From Lachnospira sp. UBA4346 (GTDB lineage Bacteria; Bacillota; Clostridia; Lachnospirales; Lachnospiraceae), in the NCBI GenBank assembly GCA_002394205.1, contig DGTC01000065.1:1-64000 (forward strand): a stretch of DNA of 64,000 nucleotides, in the 5' to 3' direction. Every line of letters starts with the position of its first letter. Position 1 is the stretch's first letter. This document shows positions 32,708 through 41,159 of this stretch, one piece after another. The notes below the pieces were generated by a model. It was given only the letters and a program-made list of their open reading frames with translations, had not been told where the DNA came from and ran no database searches. Position numbers and translations under genes: made by a program.

Positions 32708-33097
32708 ATGCAAGATAAGATTTATCGTAGAAATACACAGTCCGGTGGCGCTCCGAAAAAGAAAAAAGATGAAAAAGCAAGAAAGAGAAATACGATTATG
32801 AATTTCCGGGTTTCACCAACAGAAAAGTCTTTGATTGATAAGCGCATTACATTGTCCGGATTATCAAAATCACAATTTTTTATTCAAAGCTGTATGTATC
32901 AGACAATATTTGTAAAAGGAAATATTAGAACCTTTGATGCAATCAAAGCATCTCTTGCGGATATCAAAGATGTGATAATGGAAGATAGAACTCTTGAAAA
33001 TCTGACCTTAGAGCAGATGGAATCGTTACGATTGATACTCGAATTATTAAATAAGATTTATGGAAAGGATGAAGATTATGGCAACAAAAACATTTGA
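32708..33097 (+). CDS. Integrase-linked RHH-like protein (second copy)
   Basis: A 129-residue protein four bases after the integrase stop. A basic N-terminus (RRNTQSGGAPKKKKDEKARK) precedes a ribbon-helix-helix or MobC-like region (TIMNFRVSPTEKSLIDKRIT, LSGLSKSQFFIQSCMYQ) and a helical tail. It is homologous to 26867-27313. The next gene overlaps it by 20 bases. A DNA-binding mobilization or integration helper is inferred. Confidence 0.78.
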   Translation: MQDKIYRRNTQSGGAPKKKKDEKARKRNTIMNFRVSPTEKSLIDKRITLSGLSKSQFFIQSCMYQTIFVKGNIRTFDAIKASLADIKDVIMEDRTLENLTLEQMESLRLILELLNKIYGKDEDYGNKNI

Positions 33098-33377
33098 AGA
33101 AAAGATATTAGAATTACAGAAAAAGCAGGAACAGTTTAAGGCACAGGAGCGTGCATTGAAGAAAAGACACTCCGAAGAGGAGAGAAAGAAAAGAACCAGA
33201 CGATTGATTGAACTTGGTGGAATTGTGGAATCGGTTTTAGGCAGACCTACCACAGAGGAAGATAAAATCAAATTGCTGGAATTTCTAAAGAAGCAGGAAC
33301 GAAATGGAAATTTTTTCACAAAAGCAATGAATGAGGGAATGAAACCTAGCGAAGCAAAAGTAGAGCAGGAGTTATGA
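33078..33377 (+). CDS. DUF3847-like mobilization-associated protein
   Basis: A 99-residue, very charged helical protein (FEEKILELQKKQEQFKAQER, then RRLIELGGIVESVLGRPTTE) matching small DUF3847-type proteins that precede MobQ relaxases in Firmicutes. ATG 33078 is preferred over 33060 and 33069 because AAGGATGAAG then sits at normal spacing. It overlaps the preceding gene and is followed by the oriT-like region. Confidence 0.75.
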   Translation: MATKTFEEKILELQKKQEQFKAQERALKKRHSEEERKKRTRRLIELGGIVESVLGRPTTEEDKIKLLEFLKKQERNGNFFTKAMNEGMKPSEAKVEQEL

Positions 33378-33388
33378 TTTTCATACGT

Positions 33389-33590
33389 CCCTTAACTTGT
33401 TAAGGGCGCACTTATATGTGGGCGAAGCCCACATTGTATAAGTTTCTCCCGATGGTCGAACCGGTCAGCAAAAGCTGCCGGGTGCGTTCCGTCGGCGGGT
33501 CTTATGCAGACAGCACCAAGTTTCACTTGCATGGAGTCCTGCGGACGGCTGCCATGTTGCTCACCAAAAAATCATGAAAGGAGGAATCGC
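33389..33590 (+). other. oriT: Probable origin of transfer (oriT)
   Basis: A gene-free, GC-richer stretch directly before the MobQ relaxase. It contains CCCTTAA-CTTG-TTAAGGG (33389-33406) and a second structure: CTTATA...TATAAG (33411-33442) enclosing GTGGGC-GAA-GCCCAC (33418-33432). Beyond these lie TCCCGATGGTCGAACCGG and further short GC-rich repeats. Location, strand and inverted repeats next to a relaxase gene are typical of MobQ oriT regions. The exact nick site is not assigned. Confidence 0.65.
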
Positions 33591-33592
33591 AA

Positions 33593-35101
33593 ATGGCAAT
33601 CTATCATTGTTCCATTAAAATAATTTCACGCACCGGTGGAAGATCTGCGGTGGCATCTGCGGCTTACCGTGCAGGCGAGAAATTATATAATGATGAAACA
33701 GGTCTCATACATGATTTTACGCATAAGGGTGGTGTGATTATGAATGAAATCCTATTGCCGAAAAATGCACCGATGGAGTATCAGAATCGTGAGACCTTAT
33801 GGAATGAAGTACAGAAAATTGAAAAAAGATCTGATGCGCAGATGGCGCGAGAAGTGGAAGTCGCACTTCCGGTAGAACTTACAAGGGAAGAACAGATTGC
33901 ATGTGTCAGGGCATTTGTAAAAGAAAATTTTATAAATCAGGGAATGATTGCAGATTGGGCACTGCACGACAAAGGAGATGGAAACCCTCATGCACATATC
34001 ATGCTGACAGTAAGAGAGTTAGATGAAGGACATGCGTGGATGGCAAAACAGAGAACAGTATTTGCCAATGCAAGAGATGAGTACGGAAGAGCAATTTATA
34101 ATCCGAATCTGCCGGTGTATGATCCGAAGGACAAGAAAACTACCGCAGTGTATCGAATCCCTGTATTAGACGAAAATGGGAATCAAAAAACTAGAGTCAG
34201 AAAGGGGAAAGGTTGCGAATATCTTTGGGAAAAAATATCAATACCACTAAATGATTGGAATGACCACAGCCAGGCGGAAAAATGGAGAGCATCCTGGGCA
34301 GATTATTGCAATCATTTTTTATCTCCGGAGAATCAGATAGATCACAGATCTTATGAGAGGCAGGGAGTGGATAAAGAGCCAGCGATTCATGAGGGTGTTA
34401 CAGCGAGAAATATGGAAAGAGATGGCAATATCTCGGACCGATGTGAAACCAATCGTATGATAAGAGAGCAGAACTCTCTGAAAGAAAAAATACGAGAACT
34501 ATCATGCCAGATTAGTGAATTAATTCTACAGAAAGTGAGGGAGCTATATGACAGATTTAGAGAACTTGGAAGAAGTGTTACAGTTGATAAACAAACAGGG
34601 CGAACTGTTAGATTTGATGGAAGAAATGCAGGCGGAGAACGAACAGTTAAAGCGGGAGAAGAATCAGTTGGCAGAGCAGCTCGACGAGTCGCTGACATTA
34701 AACGAGCAGTTGCTGAAATAGAACGAGACATTGAAGAAACAGATCACAGAACTGCAGAATTAAAGAAGAAAATTGACAGAAAGGGGCAGGAGCGGAATGA
34801 AAGATTACAACGTCTTAGAGAACGACGAGCAGCTTCTGGATCTCATGGAGGAGATGCAGGAACAGATCGAAGGTCTACAGAAAGAACTTTCACGGGAGAA
34901 AGAGACAAGCTTAGAGCAGCAGGAGACGATATCAACGCTTTCATCGCAAGTCTTGACGCTAAAGAGCGAGGTGCAGAAGAAAAGCGATATGATAGTATCG
35001 CTAAACGAGCAGCTCGAGAGGCTGAGCGAGAGCGACGAACTATTGAAGAAGAGCGAAAAGATGTTATCAGACGCAAAAACTATAGCCGAGGAGGCAGATA
35101 G
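33593..35101 (+). CDS. MobA/MobL-family (MobQ) relaxase
   Basis: A 502-residue relaxase. The N-terminal domain has the catalytic Tyr25 in SAAYRAGEKL and the metal-binding histidines His125, His133 and His135 in LHDKGDGNPHAHIMLTVREL, all intact; the start MAIYHCSIKIISRTGGRSAV is diagnostic. It nicks oriT and leads the transferred strand. From about residue 290 the protein becomes an extremely charged Arg/Glu-rich helical region, which coincides with two other open frames on the same strand (34548-34721 and the start of 34797-36119). AAAGGAGGAATCGC precedes ATG 33593. Confidence 0.93.
   Translation: MAIYHCSIKIISRTGGRSAVASAAYRAGEKLYNDETGLIHDFTHKGGVIMNEILLPKNAPMEYQNRETLWNEVQKIEKRSDAQMAREVEVALPVELTREEQIACVRAFVKENFINQGMIADWALHDKGDGNPHAHIMLTVRELDEGHAWMAKQRTVFANARDEYGRAIYNPNLPVYDPKDKKTTAVYRIPVLDENGNQKTRVRKGKGCEYLWEKISIPLNDWNDHSQAEKWRASWADYCNHFLSPENQIDHRSYERQGVDKEPAIHEGVTARNMERDGNISDRCETNRMIREQNSLKEKIRELSCQISELILQKVRELYDRFRELGRSVTVDKQTGRTVRFDGRNAGGERTVKAGEESVGRAARRVADIKRAVAEIERDIEETDHRTAELKKKIDRKGQERNERLQRLRERRAASGSHGGDAGTDRRSTERTFTGERDKLRAAGDDINAFIASLDAKERGAEEKRYDSIAKRAAREAERERRTIEEERKDVIRRKNYSRGGR
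34548..34721 (+). CDS. Coiled-coil ORF nested inside the relaxase gene
   Basis: A 57-codon frame lies wholly inside the relaxase gene, in another frame, with GTGAGGGAGCTAT before its ATG. The product is a plausible coiled coil (LLDLMEEMQAENEQLKREKN) and shares LLDLMEEMQ with the N-terminus of the gene at 34797, which is in the same frame. Dual coding is therefore likely rather than a chance frame, though expression is unproven. Confidence 0.5.
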   Translation: MTDLENLEEVLQLINKQGELLDLMEEMQAENEQLKREKNQLAEQLDESLTLNEQLLK

Positions 35102-36119
35102 AAAGGTGGATGCAGCAAATAAAAATGCTGCATCCATCTGTGCAGATGCAAAGCGAAAAGTCATAAATATGCAGGAGCAGGTAGCAAAAATAAAAGAGGA
35201 TGCCATGAAGCAAATTGATGAGGTTGAAACAAGATGTGCAAGGGATAATGAGACGGCAAGGATTGCAAAAGAAAAGGCAGAAAACTACCAAAATCAGCAG
35301 TGGAAGCTTTTGAAAGATGAGGAAGCTAAAATATCGGAGTCGGCAGAGAAAAAGATTGCAGATTTAAAGGCTTCATTGGAAGCAACGTTTGATAGAAAAA
35401 TCAGAGAACAGGAGCAGAGTTACGCAACCAAAAAGGATCGGGTAAAACTCTATTATAGAAATCGGTATGCTGTCATGGAGACATTCCATGTAGCGTGTTT
35501 TGGATTTTGTATTGTATGGCTTGTGATTCAGGCTTGCGGCTCATCTAATTTGCTAGATGATTCGATCTGTCATTGGATAGGTAATTATTGTACTGCGAGA
35601 GCAGGTAATATAGAAGAGGTGGCAGGTCAGCTTGGAAGCATTGCATTATCAATCACGAATGGAATGGTAAGAAGTGTTTGTTATTGGATTCTATATATCT
35701 TGTCTGGAGCAATTATGGCAGTACTTTTTTATGGAGTGCCAATAGTTGTTGCCCTATATGGCGGATATAAGTATTTTCAAAGTAAATATTTTGATAAAGT
35801 ATCTAGATGGTTGATGGTAGCAAGTGGAATTACAATGATTGTTATTGCAGCAAATGCTATTGGTATCAGATGGAATGTATTTATCTCCTGGATTATAACA
35901 CAAGGATTAATCTCGGTGATAAGGTTTTTGATTGTACCATTTGTAGGTTCTTTTTTTGAGGGCTGGAAAGATATGGACGCAGGTAAGAAAAAAGATATAG
36001 CTATTGTTATAACGATAGAAGTGATAATAATGGTGGTGCTTGTGTGTATTGTTAAAGCAAATCCATTTGTTCTATTTATACTTCCGTTTGTAAGTCTATA
36101 TGTATTTGCAAAATATTAA
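34797..36119 (+). CDS. Coiled-coil membrane protein linked to mobilization
   Basis: A 440-residue protein. The first 210 residues are an uninterrupted coiled coil (LLDLMEEMQEQIEGLQKELS; ISTLSSQVLTLKSEVQKKSD), followed by four to six membrane helices (about 225-435: VACFGFCIVWLVIQAC; ISGIT-type and IAIVITIEVIIMVVLVCIV segments). Its first 305 bases overlap the 3' end of the relaxase gene in a different frame. CAGGAGCGGA precedes ATG 34797. Homologues commonly follow MobQ relaxases and may link the relaxosome to the membrane or a conjugation channel; that role is inferred. Confidence 0.75.
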   Translation: MKDYNVLENDEQLLDLMEEMQEQIEGLQKELSREKETSLEQQETISTLSSQVLTLKSEVQKKSDMIVSLNEQLERLSESDELLKKSEKMLSDAKTIAEEADRKVDAANKNAASICADAKRKVINMQEQVAKIKEDAMKQIDEVETRCARDNETARIAKEKAENYQNQQWKLLKDEEAKISESAEKKIADLKASLEATFDRKIREQEQSYATKKDRVKLYYRNRYAVMETFHVACFGFCIVWLVIQACGSSNLLDDSICHWIGNYCTARAGNIEEVAGQLGSIALSITNGMVRSVCYWILYILSGAIMAVLFYGVPIVVALYGGYKYFQSKYFDKVSRWLMVASGITMIVIAANAIGIRWNVFISWIITQGLISVIRFLIVPFVGSFFEGWKDMDAGKKKDIAIVITIEVIIMVVLVCIVKANPFVLFILPFVSLYVFAKY

Positions 36120-36136
36120 AAAATTTTCAATTAGTG

Positions 36137-36180
36137 TAAAATCAGGGACCACTTTAAAGAGTGATTCCTGATTTTATATA
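36137..36180 (+). terminator. Intrinsic terminator
   Basis: TAAAATCAGG pairs with CCTGATTTTA, with an inner CACT/AGTG stem, followed by an AT-rich tail. It separates the mobilization genes from the restriction operon. Confidence 0.7.
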
Positions 36181-36281
36181 AGATGTTTGGGAGTAGAAAT
36201 AAATAATGATTGATATTATTCAGATAAGAGTATATTATATATTGTAGGAAATTATATTGTATTTTAGGAGAGGATTATGCC

Positions 36282-36464
36282 ATGGAATATTTAACAACGG
36301 TAGAAATGTCAAAGAATTGGGGTATCACATCGAGAAGAATAGGAGTTCTTTGTTCAGAAGGACGAATCGAAGGTGCTATCAAGAAAGGAAAAACATGGCT
36401 TATACCATCAGATACAGTGAAGCCATTAGATGCTAGATTTAAGAAAAACCGCAGGGAGGAGTAG
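36282..36464 (+). CDS. Small helix-turn-helix regulator of the restriction operon
   Basis: A 60-residue helix-turn-helix protein: YLTTVEMSKNWGITSRRIGV, then the wing GAIKKGKTWLIPSDTVKPLD. TAGGAGAGGATTATGCC precedes the ATG, and it ends five bases before hsdR, so it belongs to the same operon. Small regulators of this type often lead type I restriction operons, where they may delay restriction until methylation is established. Confidence 0.85.
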   Translation: MEYLTTVEMSKNWGITSRRIGVLCSEGRIEGAIKKGKTWLIPSDTVKPLDARFKKNRREE

Positions 36465-36469
36465 ATGTT

Positions 36470-39400
36470 ATGGGGAATTTTACATTTTTGGAATCGCACT
36501 GGACAGACCTTGCGAAACTTGGTGATCTATCGGAGAAGTATGTCTACTCAGATCCAAATACATCCATTATAAAACAGGGTATGCTTGCTGAAATTATGGT
36601 CAAGTATATGCTTGCTTATGATGGTATCGCAGAGCCAGATTATGATAACACGCATGCAAATAGAATCCGTCTGTTAAAGCAGAATGATCTTTTACCATAC
36701 GAAGTGAAAAATACATTGTATATACTTAGAAAAGATCGTAATGACGCAGCTCATAATGGATCAGAGGAAGGGGACAGGGCATTATCGAACTTGCACCTTC
36801 TCTATGACCTTTGTGTTTGGTATATGCAGACTTATGGAGATTACAATTTTAATCCAGAACCTTATCAAGATCCTGTTGATTATGTTGTAAATGTGGATGA
36901 ACTCGAAAAAGAAAATAAAGAACTTGAAGAGCGTAACAAAGCTTTGCTCATAGAGTTGCAGACGATTCAGAAGCAAGGCAAGGCAGATAGTAATCGAAGA
37001 GCAGTGGCATATTCTAAGGCTATAGCATTGAAACTTACCGAAGCTCAGACAAGAGAGCTGATTGATGACCAACTCCGTAAATGCGGTTGGGAAGCCGATA
37101 CTACAGAGATTCGATACTCTAAAGGCGCTAGACCGACTAAGGGGGAGAACCTTGCCATTGCTGAATGGCCTACAGATTCTAAGGTTGGCAATCATGGATA
37201 TGCTGATTATGCATTGTTCATCGGAGAAAAGTTAGTCGGTATTATTGAAGCAAAGAAGAAACATACAGATATATCATCTGTTCTTGATGGTCAGTGTAAA
37301 GATTATGCCAAGATGATCAAGTCAGAGCATCAGAAGTATGTGATAAATCGCTTTGGTGCATACATGGCACCATTCCTCTATGCAACTAATGGTCGTCCTT
37401 ATATTAAACAGTATGAGCAGATGTCTGGTATCTGGTTCCTTGATGTAAGAGAGTCTTTTAATGCTCCGAAGCCATTGTCAGGATGGCCTACACCAGATGG
37501 TATCGAGCAGGCACTTGAGAAAGATATCGTAGCGGCTGATAAGAAACTGGCATCTACCGGATATGAAGTATTGCAAGATCCAAATGGCTTGAACCTACGT
37601 TATTATCAGATTGAAGCAATTAAGGCTGCGGAAGAGGCGATAGCAGAACATAAAAATACTGCACTTCTTGCAATGGCAACAGGAACTGGTAAAACCAGAA
37701 CAGTGCTCGGCATGATATATAGATTCCTTGATGCAGGAAGATTTAAGAGAATCTTATACTTGGTAGACCGTACATCCTTAGGTGATCAGACTATGGATAC
37801 ATTCAAAGAGGTTAAGCTGAAAGAACTTTTAACCTTGAATCAGATGTACGATGTAAAGTCCTTAGAAGATAAAGATTTCGAGAAGGATACTAGAGTCCAT
37901 ATTGCAACGGTACAGAGCCTTGTAAAGCGTATTATGTACAACGAGTCTGATAAGTCTCTGGGGGTATCAGATTATGATCTTATCATCGTGGACGAAGCTC
38001 ATAGAGGATATATCCTGGATAAAGAGATGGGTGATGACGAAGCTACTTATAGGGATCAAGATGATTTCCGTAGTAAGTACAGAGCAGTCATTGATTATTT
38101 CGATGCAGTAAAGATAGCACTGACTGCAACACCAGCTCTTCATACCACAGAGATTTTTGGAAAGCCAGTATATTCTTATGATTATCGTACAGCTGTTATT
38201 GATGGATATTTAGTAGATCATGATGCTCCGCATATTATTAAGACGAAGTTATCTGAGGAAGGTATTAAGTTTGAGAAGGGTACGACAGCACCAATTTATG
38301 ATCCAGTTACTAATACCATTACGAATAGTGATGAGCTGGAAGATGATTTGAAATTCGAGGTAGAGGACTTTAATAGAAGAGTGGTCAACAAGAGCTTCAA
38401 TGAGGAAGTGCTTAAAGAAATTGCAAAGGATATCGACCCAAATGAGAAGGGTAAAACTTTGATCTTTGCAGTAGATGATGCCCATGCTGATATGATTACT
38501 CAGATTTTAAAGGATTATTATACGAATCAGGGTATTGCAGAAGAAGCAGTTATGAAGATTACTGGCTCTATTGAAAATGGTAATCCTGTAAAAATTAAAG
38601 AAGCAATCCGCAGGTTCAAGAATGAGACATATCCAAACATTGTAGTTACCGTGGATCTTCTCACTACAGGTATTGATGTAGAAGAAATTGAAAATCTTGT
38701 ATTTATGCGAAGAATCCGCTCCAGAATCCTTTTTGAACAGATGCTTGGACGAGCTACCAGATTATGCCCAGAGATCGGAAAGACTCACTTTGGAATCTAC
38801 GATGCAGTGGGCGTATATAATGCATTACTGCCAGTATCTACTATGAAACCAGTTGTTGCAAATCCAACTACAAGTTTTGATGATTTGATTGATGGTATCG
38901 ATCAGCTGGATTCAGAAAGAGCCAGAGAGAATCAGATTGATCTTATTATTGCTAAGATTCGTAGAAATAAATCTGAGATGAACGATGAGTATAGAGACCA
39001 GTTTGAACAGTTATCAGGTGGATTATCGCCGGAAGAGTTCATTGATTCTTTGAAGTCTATGCCTGTAGATAAAGCAGTAGAGACAGTAAAGAAGAGAAGA
39101 GAAGCACTAGACTATGTACGCAGAATGCCAAAAGAGCGTGAGAAGTTCATTAGTGATGATAAGGATGTGGTTACAGGTCACACCAGAGGTTATGGTGATG
39201 CAACCAAGCCAGAAGATTATCTGAAAGAGTTTAGGGACTTCATTGATCACAACTTGAATGAAATTGCTGCTCTTAATATCGTAGCAACCAGACCTAAGGA
39301 GCTTACTAGAAAGTCTCTGAAAGAGTTGAAGCTGATTCTTGATCGAGAGAATTTCAGTGAAACCATGTTACAGACTGCATGGAAAGAGATGACCAATGAA

Positions 39401-39712
39401 GATATCGCAGCTGATATTATCAGCTTTATCCGTCAGCGTAGTATCGGAGATGCTTTAATCAGTAAGGATGATCGTATTCATAATGCGATAGCCAAGACAA
39501 AAGCAGCTCATCCAGAACTAAGTAAGATTCAGCTGGGATGGATTGACCGTATTGAAGCACAGCTTTTAAAAGAAGTGGTACTTAATAAAGAGACCTTTGA
39601 ATCAGAAGCCTTTAAAAATAAAGGTGGATACAATGCAGTGAATAAAGCATTTGGACAGAAACTTGACGAATTGATTGAGGAAATCAATGGCTACATGTAT
39701 TCTGCATCATAA
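36470..39712 (+). CDS. hsdR: Type I restriction enzyme, R subunit
   Basis: A 1080-residue HsdR. An N-terminal DUF4145-like helical domain (about 1-125) precedes the HsdR_N nuclease, with Asp246 (GYADYALF) and Glu260-Ala-Lys262 (GIIEAKKKH) intact. The motor follows: Walker A MATGTGKT (402-409), the DEAH box LIIVDEAHRG, the TATPALH motif, and QMLGRATRLCP (motif VI). The C-terminal third is the helical EcoEI_R_C-type domain. All motifs look functional. It translocates and cleaves DNA in complex with HsdM and HsdS. The partner hsdM is frameshifted here, so the assembled enzyme may be inactive or unable to protect host DNA. Confidence 0.95.
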   Translation: MGNFTFLESHWTDLAKLGDLSEKYVYSDPNTSIIKQGMLAEIMVKYMLAYDGIAEPDYDNTHANRIRLLKQNDLLPYEVKNTLYILRKDRNDAAHNGSEEGDRALSNLHLLYDLCVWYMQTYGDYNFNPEPYQDPVDYVVNVDELEKENKELEERNKALLIELQTIQKQGKADSNRRAVAYSKAIALKLTEAQTRELIDDQLRKCGWEADTTEIRYSKGARPTKGENLAIAEWPTDSKVGNHGYADYALFIGEKLVGIIEAKKKHTDISSVLDGQCKDYAKMIKSEHQKYVINRFGAYMAPFLYATNGRPYIKQYEQMSGIWFLDVRESFNAPKPLSGWPTPDGIEQALEKDIVAADKKLASTGYEVLQDPNGLNLRYYQIEAIKAAEEAIAEHKNTALLAMATGTGKTRTVLGMIYRFLDAGRFKRILYLVDRTSLGDQTMDTFKEVKLKELLTLNQMYDVKSLEDKDFEKDTRVHIATVQSLVKRIMYNESDKSLGVSDYDLIIVDEAHRGYILDKEMGDDEATYRDQDDFRSKYRAVIDYFDAVKIALTATPALHTTEIFGKPVYSYDYRTAVIDGYLVDHDAPHIIKTKLSEEGIKFEKGTTAPIYDPVTNTITNSDELEDDLKFEVEDFNRRVVNKSFNEEVLKEIAKDIDPNEKGKTLIFAVDDAHADMITQILKDYYTNQGIAEEAVMKITGSIENGNPVKIKEAIRRFKNETYPNIVVTVDLLTTGIDVEEIENLVFMRRIRSRILFEQMLGRATRLCPEIGKTHFGIYDAVGVYNALLPVSTMKPVVANPTTSFDDLIDGIDQLDSERARENQIDLIIAKIRRNKSEMNDEYRDQFEQLSGGLSPEEFIDSLKSMPVDKAVETVKKRREALDYVRRMPKEREKFISDDKDVVTGHTRGYGDATKPEDYLKEFRDFIDHNLNEIAALNIVATRPKELTRKSLKELKLILDRENFSETMLQTAWKEMTNEDIAADIISFIRQRSIGDALISKDDRIHNAIAKTKAAHPELSKIQLGWIDRIEAQLLKEVVLNKETFESEAFKNKGGYNAVNKAFGQKLDELIEEINGYMYSAS

Positions 39713-39735
39713 AATACAAGGAGTGAATTACTAAT

Positions 39736-41156
39736 ATGACAAATCAAGAAATTGTAGCAAAGTTATGGAACTTGTGTAATGTACTTAGAGATGATGGTAT
39801 CACTTACCACCAGTACGTTACGGAGCTTACGTATATTTTATTCTTAAAGATGGCAAAAGAAACTGGTACAGAAGGATCTATTCCAGAGAAGTATCGTTGG
39901 GATGCTCTTAATAGTAAAGATGGACTGGAACTCAAAAAGTTTTACGAGGAACTTCTTAGAGAGCTTGGAGAGAACTGTACTGGACGTATTCAGGAGATTT
40001 ATTCTGGTGCTAGAACCAATATTGAGGAGCCAGCCAATCTAAAGAAGATCATTACAAATATCAATGACCTTGACTGGTATTCTGCAAAAGAAGAAGGTCT
40101 TGGAAACTTATATGAAGGACTCCTGGAGAAGAACGCTAATGAGAAGAAATCTGGTGCTGGTCAGTACTTTACACCTAGAGTTCTGATTGATGTTATGACA
40201 GAGCTTGTAGCACCACAGGCTGGGGAACGATGCAATGACCCTGCATGTGGTACATTCGGTTTTATGATTGCTGCTGATGCCTATGTAAAAGCACATACCG
40301 ATGATTTGTTTGCCTTGGATTCTGACCAGCAGGCATTTCAGAAAAACGAAGCCTTTACTGGTGGTGAGCTTGTGCATGAGACACACAGACTGGCTCTTAT
40401 GAATGCAATGCTTCACGACATTGACGGTAAAATCTATCTATGTGATACCTTGTCTAATCAGGGGAAGGTTATGAATGGATTTGATGTTGTCCTTACGAAT
40501 CCACCATTTGGTACGAAGAAGGGTGGAGAGCGTGCGAACAGAGATGACTTCACCTATCAGACAAGCAATAAGCAGTTGAACTTCTTACAGCACATTTACC
40601 GTTCCTTAAAGGCAGATGGCAAGGCAAGAGCAGCTGTCGTATTACCAGATAATGTATAATTCAAGATGGTGACGGTGAGCGTATCAGATATGACCTTATG
40701 AATAAGTGTAATCTTCATACGATTCTTAGACTTCCTACCGGTATCTTCTATGCACAGGGAGTTAAGACAAACGTTCTCTTCTTTACTAGAGAAACTACAG
40801 AACTTGATAGTACGAAGGCAGTATGGATTTATGATCTTAGAACCAATATGCCATCCTTTGGTAAGACAAGTCCTCTTAAGAAATCAGACTTTGATGGATT
40901 TGTAAAAGCCTATACCGCAGAAGATAGACATGCTGTAGATGATGAAAGATGGAGTGTATTCACTAGAGAGCAGATCGGAGCAGAAGGTAAGAACAACAGC
41001 CTTGACCTTGGACTGATCCGTGATGATTCCATTGTGGATTATGAAGATTTACCAGATCCAATCGAAAGTGCAGAAGAAGCAGTTGCACAGCTAGAAGAAG
41101 CAACAGACCTTCTTAAGAGTGTCATCAATGAATTAAAGTCATTGCAGGAGGTGTAA
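39736..41156 (+). pseudogene. hsdM: Type I modification methyltransferase, frameshifted
   Basis: Two adjacent frames together make one HsdM. The first (39736-40659, 307 residues) has an N-terminal HsdM_N bundle, motif I NDPACGTFGFMIAA and the catalytic motif IV VLTNPPFGTKKGG, and stops after VVLPDNV. The second continues the family sequence in the next frame (from about 40660; first ATG 40698): QDGDGERIRYDLMNKCNLHT, LRLPTGIFYAQGVKTNVLFF. The stop at 40657 results from loss of about one base near 40653-40658. Motif I carries Phe where Gly is usual (CGTGGF becomes CGTFGF). No homopolymer or slippery heptamer is visible, so programmed frameshifting is unlikely. Confidence 0.88.
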
Positions 41157-41159
41157 GCT

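Noticed and set aside
34387..35206. Several leftward Ser/Arg-rich frames over the relaxase end
   Set aside because: They arise from the strongly biased GAG/GAA-rich sense coding; composition is low-complexity and no start signals are present.
39736..41156. Programmed ribosomal frameshift in hsdM
   Set aside because: No slippery heptamer or downstream structure is visible; a simple one-base loss explains it better.
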